DNA from: Mariniblastus sp.
GTDB taxonomy: Bacteria; Planctomycetota; Planctomycetia; Pirellulales; Pirellulaceae
Assembly (NCBI GenBank): GCA_011523945.1
Contig: WTFU01000206.1
Span: 16,451 to 80,450 of the forward strand
DNA length: 64,000 nt
Direction: 5' to 3'
Made by a program: the position numbers and the translations under genes. Every line of letters begins with the position of its first letter. Position 1 is the first letter of the stretch. The notes under the pieces were generated by a model. It ran no database searches, had not been told where the DNA came from, and saw nothing but the letters and a program-made list of their open reading frames with translations. Positions 1 to 7,322 of the stretch are shown piece after piece.

Positions 1-125
1 ACACAACCACGCGCCTTGATTAGGACCTTGTGATTCCAATTATTTATCCAATTAGAACTACCTTGAAATTTTGCATTTCAGTTGTAACGCGGACTTGATT
101 CGCCGCAAAAGAAACGGTTAATTCT

Positions 126-3100
126 TTGCTAAACGCCATCATCCAACTAGCGCTGCGTCGGCGGGCCTTTGTCTTGTGCCTTGCCGTGGCTGCCATAATT
201 ACCGGGTTGATGGCAATTGAAAGACTTCCGATTGATGTTCTGCCTGATCTGACCCGCCCCCGGGTGAGTATCATTACGGAGTGTCCGGGCATGGCTCCGG
301 AAGAAGTGGAACGGCAAGTAACAATTCCACTCGAATCGGCCGTAAGCGGGGCCTCCGGTATTATTGCCGTGCGAAGCAAATCGGATGTTGGACTGTCCGT
401 CATCAACGTGGAGTTCGATTGGGGGACCGACATTTATCGGTCACGACAAATTGTTACCGAAAGAATCTCGCTGGCAGAATTCGATTTACCACGGGGAGTT
501 CAACCACGACTTGGGCCACTTTCGTCCTTACTTGGCCAAATTATGTTGATCGGCATGTGGAGCGACACCAACTCCACCGAGCCAATGGAAATCCGTACTC
601 TTGCAGATTGGATCGTAAAAAAGCGACTGCAACAGATTAAGGGCATCTCCGAAGTAATCACGATTGGTGGCGGACGCAAACAATACCAGGTGTTAGTCGA
701 ACTCCACGAACTGCATAAGTACGAAGTCACGCTCTCTGATATTCAAACTGCATTGAATTCGAGTAATCTCAACGTCAACGGCGGTTATGTGGATCGAAAC
801 TCTCAGGAGTTTCTGGTACGAGGAATTGGGAGAGTCGATTCTGTTGAACAACTGAAGCAAATCGTCGTCCGTGCTGATAGTAAACGGGCTGTGCTATTGG
901 AAAACGTAGCCCAAATTCAGCCCGTAGCCCAAGCTAAGCGCGGCGATTCCTCGATCAATGGAAAACCGGGGGTTGTTCTAACCATTTTGAAACAGCCGCG
1001 CACCGATACACGCAGGCTGTCGGATGACGTTGTTGCAGCACTCGATGAGCTACGGCCCAGCCTTCCAGAAGACATCCAACTCGAGGTCACGTATCAACAA
1101 CGTGAGTTTATCGACCAAAGTGTCTGGAACGTTGTCGATGCACTAAGGGATGGCTCAATTCTGGTTGTATTCATTTTATTTCTGTTTCTGTTTAACGCCC
1201 GAACCACAATTATCACCCTTACCGCAATTCCAGTTTCAATCGTTATCACTGCTCTCGTTTTTCGCTACTTTAATTTGTCGATCAACGTCATGACTTTGGG
1301 TGGCATCGCGATTGCACTTGGTGAACTTGTAGACGATGCGATCGTGGATGTAGAAAATATTTACCGACGACTCCGTGAAAACTCGAAATTAGAAAGCCCT
1401 CGCCCGCGGATCAAAGTTGTTTTCGAAGCCAGCGTCGAAGTTCGCAACTCAATTATCATTAGCACGCTGCTGGTAATTCTTGTCTTCGCTCCTCTTTTTG
1501 CCCTCAGCGGAATCTCTGGCCGCATGTTTATCCCTCTGGGCATTTCCTATATCGTCTCGATCATCGCTTCAACTATCGTTTCGCTGACGTTGACCCCGGT
1601 ACTCTCGTATTACCTACTCAACTCGAAAAGCATGGCAAAGACTAAATCAAGCGACAGTCTTGTAGTGAGATCATTGAAACGCGTATTCACTCCGCTAATT
1701 ATACTCAGCATGAAACGGATTCCGTTTTCTTTGATGCTGATCTCAACGCTCATAACAGTTGGAATTACCGGCCTGTTAGCCTATCGAATGGGGCAAGAAT
1801 GGATTCCAAAATTTGACGAAGGCTCCGCCCAGTTGAACCTTTTTGCTGCCCCCGGCACATCACTCAAGACCTCTCTCGAGATTAGCGGAAACGCAAATCG
1901 CCAATTACGAAAATTCCTTTACAGTGACGAAAACCCAGATGGCTTCATCCGGTATTTCACCGCCCGCTCTGGACGTGCTGAAAATGATGAACATGTAATG
2001 GGCGTAAACACCACTGAATACACCATTTCTCTTATCGAAAATCATGGGAAAACTCGTAACGAAATCATCTCAATCCTCGAACAGGCTGCCAATCTCGTCC
2101 CCGAGGTAGAAAACGAAACAGATCAACCGATCCGGCATCTCATCAGCCATTTGATTTCAGGCTCGACGGCTGAAATAGCTATCAAACTATTTGGGGATGA
2201 CCTCGATACACTGGTTCGCAAGGGGAGTGAAATCCGGGATGCCATCAGTACAGTTCCGGGAATCAAGCCTCCAAAACTGGAGCAACAACAAATCATTCCG
2301 CAACTCCGAATCAAAATTAATTATACGCAATTGGCTGCCTATAAATTAACAGCAAGAAAAGTATTCGATTTGGTAGAAACCGCGATGCTGGGAAAAGTGG
2401 TTTCGCAGTTAATTGAAGGCGAGCGTCGATTCGAAATCGTCATGCGGTTCCCCGATGAATACCGCGAGAATTTTGAATCGCTGGAACGGATTCCAATTGA
2501 ACTGCCTGATGGAGGCGTCATTCCACTCTCCAGCGTCGCTGACATATACGAATACGGTGGCCCCAACACAATCAATCGGGAAGATGCCCGCCGAAGAATC
2601 GTCGTACGCGTTTTTACCGAGAACGCCGATTTAGCCACTGCCGTGGCGGCAATTCGGAAAAAGATTGATGATACCATCGAACTACCCGAAGGATATTTCA
2701 TCAGTTATGGTGGACAATTCGAAGCCCAACAAACGGCAACCCGACAAATTCTAATCTTGAGCTTAGCTTCGCTCGCCGTTGTCTTTGTTTTACTTTACTC
2801 CGCATTCTCTTCTTTCAACATTGCACTACAAATCTTAATTGCCTTGCCAGTCGCATTCATTGGAGGAGTGATAGCGCTGGTACTTACTGATCAAGTATTT
2901 ACAACCGCCGCGATGGTTGGCTTCATTTCACTCGGCGGCATTGCTGCCAGAAATGGGCTGTTGCTGGTTTCGACTTACCTAACGGCAGGAAAACCGGTCG
3001 ATCCCAACATCCGAGTAAGTAACCTCACCAATTCTGCCTGCCACGACTCCGAGCATGAAATCACCTCAGAAACAATCCTCAACGGCAGTCTCGACCGCCT

Positions 3101-3305
3101 CACTCCCGTGCTCATGACAACATTAACCACCGGCATTGGCTTACTTCCATTGATTGTGGAAGGCAACTTACCCGGCCGGGAAATTCTCTATCCGGTTGCC
3201 ACAGTAATTGTGGGCGGCTTGATTACATCGACCGCTTGCGAATTCCTCATTCGACCCGGCCTGTTCTTCTTTTTCGGCCCGACCAGAACCCGCACCGACG
3301 CATAG
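126..3305 (+). CDS. CusA/CzcA-family RND efflux permease
   Basis: Inner-membrane proton-driven pump subunit of the resistance-nodulation-division superfamily, usually working with a periplasmic adaptor and an outer-membrane channel to export metal ions or other toxic compounds. The 1059 residues match the family length. The N-terminus (RLPIDVLPDLTRPRV) is typical, TM4 carries GELVDDAIVDVENIY near residue 400 with the acidic relay residues of heavy-metal RND pumps, and the C-terminal half repeats the fold (GYFISYGGQFEAQ near 855, then SRNG-like ARNGLLLVSTY). A loop near residues 958-980 holds SACHDSEHE, which looks like an insertion between TM segments. The start is a TTG, since an in-frame stop lies about 28 bases upstream and no ATG fits the conserved N-terminus. 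The adaptor gene is not visible and may lie left of the window. Family confident; the transported substrate is unknown. Confidence 0.9.
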   Translation: MLNAIIQLALRRRAFVLCLAVAAIITGLMAIERLPIDVLPDLTRPRVSIITECPGMAPEEVERQVTIPLESAVSGASGIIAVRSKSDVGLSVINVEFDWGTDIYRSRQIVTERISLAEFDLPRGVQPRLGPLSSLLGQIMLIGMWSDTNSTEPMEIRTLADWIVKKRLQQIKGISEVITIGGGRKQYQVLVELHELHKYEVTLSDIQTALNSSNLNVNGGYVDRNSQEFLVRGIGRVDSVEQLKQIVVRADSKRAVLLENVAQIQPVAQAKRGDSSINGKPGVVLTILKQPRTDTRRLSDDVVAALDELRPSLPEDIQLEVTYQQREFIDQSVWNVVDALRDGSILVVFILFLFLFNARTTIITLTAIPVSIVITALVFRYFNLSINVMTLGGIAIALGELVDDAIVDVENIYRRLRENSKLESPRPRIKVVFEASVEVRNSIIISTLLVILVFAPLFALSGISGRMFIPLGISYIVSIIASTIVSLTLTPVLSYYLLNSKSMAKTKSSDSLVVRSLKRVFTPLIILSMKRIPFSLMLISTLITVGITGLLAYRMGQEWIPKFDEGSAQLNLFAAPGTSLKTSLEISGNANRQLRKFLYSDENPDGFIRYFTARSGRAENDEHVMGVNTTEYTISLIENHGKTRNEIISILEQAANLVPEVENETDQPIRHLISHLISGSTAEIAIKLFGDDLDTLVRKGSEIRDAISTVPGIKPPKLEQQQIIPQLRIKINYTQLAAYKLTARKVFDLVETAMLGKVVSQLIEGERRFEIVMRFPDEYRENFESLERIPIELPDGGVIPLSSVADIYEYGGPNTINREDARRRIVVRVFTENADLATAVAAIRKKIDDTIELPEGYFISYGGQFEAQQTATRQILILSLASLAVVFVLLYSAFSSFNIALQILIALPVAFIGGVIALVLTDQVFTTAAMVGFISLGGIAARNGLLLVSTYLTAGKPVDPNIRVSNLTNSACHDSEHEITSETILNGSLDRLTPVLMTTLTTGIGLLPLIVEGNLPGREILYPVATVIVGGLITSTACEFLIRPGLFFFFGPTRTRTDA

Positions 3306-3382
3306 CTCAAAATTTAAATTTTGCGGCCGTCGACAGCGAATCATCCAGTAAAGATCGGCCACCTGAAATACCGCGTAGGCAA

Positions 3383-3411
3383 TTGTGAATCATACAATTC
3401 GTTGTTATTAT
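3383..3411 (+). promoter_or_regulatory. Candidate sigma-70 promoter for the riboswitch transcript
   Basis: A TTGTGA hexamer (3383-3388), a 17-base spacer and TATTAT (3406-3411) match the -35 and -10 consensus at four and five of six positions. Transcription would start near 3418, just before the first conserved riboswitch bases. An inverted repeat AATTGT-N7-ACAATT (3381-3399) overlaps the -35 box and could be an operator. Placement fits well but is an inference. Confidence 0.5.
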
Positions 3412-3423
3412 ATCACCACTTGT

Positions 3424-3596
3424 TTTGGTGACCGCTGCACTTTTGCATGTGGTTAAAGGGAATTCAGTGTGAATCTGAAACGGCCCCGCCGCTGTAACCC
3501 GCGTGAAATCATCTCATTCTAAAAGCCATTGTTGAGACGTAAGAATATCGACGAGAAGGCGAGATGGATTTGCGGGAAGTCAGAATACCTGCCATT
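3424..3596 (+). ncRNA. Cobalamin (B12) riboswitch
   Basis: The leader shows the conserved blocks of the cobalamin aptamer in the right order: TGCATGTGGTTAAAGGGAA (about 3443-3461), a short P5 hairpin TTCAG/CTGAA, then CGGCCCCGCCGCTGTAACCC, the GCCATTG box (about 3525-3531, usually GCCACTG), GAGAAGGCGA near 3553, and the B12 box AAGTCAGAATACCTGCC ending near 3593. In known cases ligand binding lowers expression of the downstream genes, which normally serve B12 uptake, synthesis or B12-independent isozymes. Here the downstream genes encode a DUF1559 protein and a DUF4465-like PEP-CTERM protein. The RNA class is very secure by motif; the exact ends are approximate. Confidence 0.94.
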
Positions 3597-3609
3597 TCAA
3601 TAATCCGAA

Positions 3610-3633
3610 TTTGTTCTGCGCGGGACGAACAAA
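3610..3633 (+). promoter_or_regulatory. Hairpin after the riboswitch, possible expression platform
   Basis: TTTGTTC (3610-3616) pairs with GAACAAA (3627-3633) around a ten-base loop TGCGCGGGAC. It sits between the B12 box and the ATG at 3655. No U-run follows, so it is not a classic terminator; it could act on translation or transcript stability. No clear ribosome binding site precedes the ATG. Confidence 0.4.
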
Positions 3634-3654
3634 CCGAACATTAGTTTCAAAAGC

Positions 3655-4467
3655 ATGTATTACTTACATAATGCGGAGAAGGTACGCGCGAATCGCGGGT
3701 TCACGCTTGTCGAATTATTAGTGGTCATCGCGATCGTCGGCATTCTGATTGGGATGCTAATGCCAGCCGTACAAAGTATACGGAACGCGTCACGTCGGAT
3801 TGCTTGCGGCAACAATCTCCATCAAATTTCTATCGCATTGCAAAACTATCATGCGGCGCACGAAGCATTTCCAATCGGTGGCATTGAATGGCGGACTCGA
3901 AACGATCCCACCCGCCGCCAACTCGCCTGGAGTGTGTTCTTACTACCCTATCTCGAACAAGAAAACGTTTGGCAGCAACTCGACCTCAACACTGCTTTCG
4001 ACAGCCCTGAAAACGCTGAGGCAGCGGCTACTATCATTAACGTTTTTGTCTGCCCTAGCAGTCTGCGAGGACATCAAACAGTAAACGCTCGCGGCCCCTG
4101 CGACTACGGTGGCATTTATGGCGAACGCATCACATCGCCCAACAACCCTCCCAAAGGAACAATGCTTCACGATATCGCCATTGCACTTCGCGACGTTACC
4201 GATGGATCGTCTCATACACTTATCGTTGCCGAAGACTCTGGATGGTCAGATGGGCAGTGGATCAATGGGAGGAACATCTTTGATCAAGCATTCCCAATTA
4301 ATCAGGCTCCCAGTTTTGAAAATGACATTCGCAGCGAACATCCCCAGGGAGCGAATGCAGCCAGATGCGATGGCAGTGTTGGCTTTCTTTCCGAAAGTAT
4401 TGATTTGCAAGTGCTTGCTGCACTTTGCACTCGAGCGGGAGGCGAAACAAATACGACAAGCGACTAG
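3655..4467 (+). CDS. DUF1559 prepilin-like protein, first gene after the B12 riboswitch
   Basis: A planctomycete-type DUF1559 protein of 270 residues. The N-terminus carries a type IV prepilin cleavage site (RG|FTLVE at residues 14-20) followed by a hydrophobic helix to about residue 38. The SRRIACGNNLHQISIALQNY segment after the helix is the hallmark start of DUF1559, and the C-terminus holds the ARCDGSVGFL version of the H-x9-DG element. Such proteins are expected to be processed by a prepilin peptidase and to form or decorate pseudopilus-like surface structures; no member has a settled function that I know of. Here it is the first gene behind a cobalamin riboswitch and is followed, 86 bases later, by a DUF4465-like exoprotein, so a role in B12 capture or response is plausible. 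The ATG was chosen because the prepilin leader begins just after it. Confidence 0.88.
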   Translation: MYYLHNAEKVRANRGFTLVELLVVIAIVGILIGMLMPAVQSIRNASRRIACGNNLHQISIALQNYHAAHEAFPIGGIEWRTRNDPTRRQLAWSVFLLPYLEQENVWQQLDLNTAFDSPENAEAAATIINVFVCPSSLRGHQTVNARGPCDYGGIYGERITSPNNPPKGTMLHDIAIALRDVTDGSSHTLIVAEDSGWSDGQWINGRNIFDQAFPINQAPSFENDIRSEHPQGANAARCDGSVGFLSESIDLQVLAALCTRAGGETNTTSD

Positions 4468-4553
4468 TAACTACGGCAGCTAATTTTTCAATGCAATCCA
4501 ACAGATCACTCGAATCCCCAATCAATTCACTCAGCAACCTTGATAATCTAACT

Positions 4554-5453
4554 ATGAATTTACGCAACCTCCTTTTCATCGCTTCTTTCTTCTTAACTAC
4601 CGGAACATACGCCCAGACAACAGTCGTCGACTTTGAATCGCTACCCGTTCCAGCCGAACAGTTCTTCAATGGCGACACGAATGCTTCGAGTCCCTATCGA
4701 GATAATTTTTCAATCACCGGGACGCGGGATAACTTTGGTGAAACCGAGTTTCTCCAACTTTGGGAATCAAGCAATGTCGAATTTTTCAATGGCTACACAC
4801 CCGGCTATAGTTCCTGGAATGGCTTTAGCTGGTCCAAAGTTACCGACACGACCACCCCCGGCTTTGCCAATCAATATGCTTCTTTCGCAGGCGGAGGAAG
4901 CGATGGGGCAGGGGGGACGATTACGGGAACAAATTACGCAGTCGGTTTTGGTAATCAGAGTTTTTTTAATTTACCCGAATTAGCCACCGTCGAATCGATT
5001 GATATTACAAATACGACCTATACCGGCATTTCAATACGTGACGGAGATGGATTTGCCAAAAAATTTGGTGGCACCTCCGGCGATGACGAAGATTTTTTCA
5101 TGTTGACTCTAACAGGCTTCGAAGACGTCAATCTTGGCGGCGGCAGCACCGGAGCGATTGATGTCTTCCTGGCAGACTATCGATTTAGTGACAACTCCAA
5201 AGACTACATTCTTGATTCATGGAATCAGGTTGATTTAACAAGTCTTGGATCAGCTCGATCCGTTGAATTTTCCTTTACGACCACCGACAACAGTGCCTTT
5301 GGCCCCAACACTCCGTTATTTGTCGCAATTGATAACTTGAGTTACTCCATCAACTCAGTTCCCGAACCAACAGCTCCGTTGTTACTTTCGGTATGGGCCT
5401 TAGCCCTCGTCGCCCGACGATCAAGAAAACTGAATACACTTAACTCCGACTGA
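4554..5453 (+). CDS. DUF4465-like secreted protein with PEP-CTERM anchor
   Basis: A secreted protein of about 300 residues. From the ATG at 4554 it starts with a good signal peptide (MNLRNLLFIASFFLTTGTYA). The body has features I associate with DUF4465: an opening TVVDFESL, a WNGFSWSKVTD segment, NQYASFAGGGSDG, the FAKKFGGTSGDDEDFFMLTL block, VFLADYRFSDNSKDYILDSW and FVAIDNLSYS. The C-terminus is a PEP-CTERM sorting signal: VPEP, a hydrophobic stretch, then RRSRK. An exosortase would be expected to process it, leaving it at the cell surface or in the matrix. Longer starts at 4425 (TTG) and 4491 (ATG) would place the signal peptide inside the protein and are less likely. It shares the riboswitch transcript with the DUF1559 gene. 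I recall DUF4465 proteins recurring in Bacteroidetes B12-uptake loci, so a cobalamin-binding role is a reasonable inference, not a demonstrated one. Confidence 0.85.
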   Translation: MNLRNLLFIASFFLTTGTYAQTTVVDFESLPVPAEQFFNGDTNASSPYRDNFSITGTRDNFGETEFLQLWESSNVEFFNGYTPGYSSWNGFSWSKVTDTTTPGFANQYASFAGGGSDGAGGTITGTNYAVGFGNQSFFNLPELATVESIDITNTTYTGISIRDGDGFAKKFGGTSGDDEDFFMLTLTGFEDVNLGGGSTGAIDVFLADYRFSDNSKDYILDSWNQVDLTSLGSARSVEFSFTTTDNSAFGPNTPLFVAIDNLSYSINSVPEPTAPLLLSVWALALVARRSRKLNTLNSD

Positions 5454-5465
5454 ATTTACCCTCGA

Positions 5466-5912
5466 TTAAAACTCAACCTTCGATTGACAGACCGCTGTAT
5501 TACTGCGATTCCAAAGCCAAAGAATCAGCACACCGGTCGCGGCTACCGGCATCCCCTCGCCAATTATCCAGTAAAGCGGCATAGGAGCCGAGATATCAAT
5601 CCCCAACATTGTCAAACCGAGAGCCACATGCAGAAACCCGAACAATCGCACTAGCGGCCAATAGCGAATCAGATCAAAGGAAACAAAAAACATCAATGCT
5701 CCATGCACTGCGTAGAGCAACGACGTCGACCTTGCTAGATAAAACGCAATCGCAACATCGGGAAACTCACCAAGACCAAGCTGTTGATGCAAATAATTGA
5801 TTAACCCAGCTGGAAAGAATATTGGCACTGCGGCCAATAACAATCCAGCTCCAGTTACTGCGAGAACCACTCGCAAGAAACGAAAGGGAACAGACTGCTG
5901 AAGTGGATTCAT
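5466..5912 (-). CDS. Small integral membrane protein, function unknown
   Basis: 148 residues with four predicted membrane helices (about residues 13-35, 52-75, 83-105 and 113-135), short loops and a polar C-terminus. It converges on the DUF4465-like gene with only 12 bases between stop codons. I do not recognise a named family. The regular hydrophobic pattern and plain ATG support it as a real gene; nothing indicates a substrate. Confidence 0.7.
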   Translation of the reverse strand: MNPLQQSVPFRFLRVVLAVTGAGLLLAAVPIFFPAGLINYLHQQLGLGEFPDVAIAFYLARSTSLLYAVHGALMFFVSFDLIRYWPLVRLFGFLHVALGLTMLGIDISAPMPLYWIIGEGMPVAATGVLILWLWNRSNTAVCQSKVEF

Positions 5913-6103
5913 TTTTTGATTCTCAAAAGAGCATTAACCATTTAATAAGCGTAGCAAAAACCCTGCTCAACGGCGGCTCATCGATCGCGAACCGCGATTT
6001 GCGTTTCCTTTGAACTACCTCGCATCTTCATTGCTAAACGTAACACGAGAATACCATCTAGAAACAACTCGCCAACCCTGACACCGTACGTTAAGATCGA
6101 TTC

Positions 6104-7228
6104 ATGAACGAATCCACTCCCCCCCCCAGATCGGCACAGGGCGCCTACGGCATCGCCGGCGAATATGTCACGTCTGAAGCGATCTACAAGAAAGAATCTG
6201 ACGCTATTTTTTCCAGACGTTGGCTCTGCGCAGGTCGGCTCGAAGAACTCGATCCAAGCAGTAGCTGCCTGCCTATCACGCTTGAAAAACAAAACTTGTT
6301 TCTAGTTCGAGATGAGTCCGGAATGATCCGGGCATTTCGTAACTTTTGCAGGCACCGAGGAAGTCAATTAGTGACCGAATCAAACTGCAGCTCAATGGGA
6401 AAACGGATCCAATGCCCTTATCACGCATGGACTTATTCCCGCTCCGGCGCCTTAACCTCTGCGCCTAACATGGCCGAAAATGACGACTTCGATGAAAATT
6501 CACACGGACTTTTTGAGGTTTCCTGTGAAGTCTTTGGCGGCTTCATCTGGGTCAATTTCAATCCTGAGGAAACTGTTGCGGAATGGCTTCAGCCTGTCGC
6601 CAAGCATTTTCAAAATTGGCAGATTAGCGATCTGCGTCTCGGACATGAATTGGTCTACCACGTTGAAGCAAATTGGAAATTGATCTTTCAAAATTACAGT
6701 GAGTGTTATCACTGTCCCATCGTCCACCCCATGCTCAACCGATTAACGCCTTACCAAGGTTCATCCAATGAATTGGACGAGGGTCCAATTTTAGGAGGCC
6801 CGATGGGACTTGCCGATTCAAGTCAAACGATGTCCTGCGATGGAAAATACGCAGGTCCGCCAATCGGAAATTTAACCGCGGATCAATTGCGTTCGGTTTA
6901 CTATTTTACGATCTGCCCCACGATGTTTTTGAGCCTGCATCCGGACTATGTTCTCATTCATCGAATTCAGCGAATTGATACGGGGAACAGCAAAGTAGTC
7001 TGCCAGTTTCTCTTCCCAACTCAGTCGAGCGATCAACAAAAACTGACGCCCGACCAAGCTATCGAATTTTGGGATCTTACAAATCGACAGGATTGGAATG
7101 TGTGCGAGTTAGCTCAAAAGGGAATGTCAGATCCAGCCTATCAACCAGGACCCTACTCTAATTTAGAAAGCGTGGTTGCCGCGTTTGACCGAAACTACCT
7201 ATCAGAATTGGATTCAAAACGCGACTAA
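6104..7228 (+). CDS. Rieske-type aromatic-ring-hydroxylating oxygenase alpha subunit
   Basis: An oxygenase alpha subunit of 374 residues in the group that includes choline, glycine betaine and carnitine monooxygenases. The Rieske [2Fe-2S] ligands are seen as FCRHRG near residue 82 and CPYHAW near 105. The mononuclear iron site is NYSECYHCPIVHP near residues 197-209, with the third ligand in RQDWNVCE near 329. The C-terminal GPYSNLESVVAAF pattern is typical. The glutamate in NYSEC is the bridging acid found in the carnitine/choline-type branch. No ferredoxin reductase partner lies beside it, so electrons must come from elsewhere. It stands alone between a membrane protein gene and dnaE on the other strand. 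The family is secure; the substrate is unknown, and a quaternary amine is only one possibility. Confidence 0.88.
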   Translation: MNESTPPPRSAQGAYGIAGEYVTSEAIYKKESDAIFSRRWLCAGRLEELDPSSSCLPITLEKQNLFLVRDESGMIRAFRNFCRHRGSQLVTESNCSSMGKRIQCPYHAWTYSRSGALTSAPNMAENDDFDENSHGLFEVSCEVFGGFIWVNFNPEETVAEWLQPVAKHFQNWQISDLRLGHELVYHVEANWKLIFQNYSECYHCPIVHPMLNRLTPYQGSSNELDEGPILGGPMGLADSSQTMSCDGKYAGPPIGNLTADQLRSVYYFTICPTMFLSLHPDYVLIHRIQRIDTGNSKVVCQFLFPTQSSDQQKLTPDQAIEFWDLTNRQDWNVCELAQKGMSDPAYQPGPYSNLESVVAAFDRNYLSELDSKRD

Positions 7229-7322
7229 CAAAGGGGAAAATCCCAATTCCTCCCAAACAAGCTAATGACATTCCGGCTGTGTCACTCACCAAGCACCAAC
7301 TCAATCTAACCATTGGCTCAGG

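Noticed and set aside
1..33. Tail of a possible upstream gene (frame 1, ending TGA at 31-33)
   Set aside because: Only ten codons are in view, so a gene cannot be supported, although an RND adaptor gene ending here would make sense.
44..433. Minus-strand open frame of 129 codons
   Set aside because: It lies opposite the well-supported RND permease and its translation is Ser/Thr/Arg-rich with no protein-like pattern.
4425..4553. N-terminal extension of the DUF4465-like gene
   Set aside because: It starts at a TTG inside the DUF1559 gene and would bury a clean signal peptide; the ATG at 4554 fits better.
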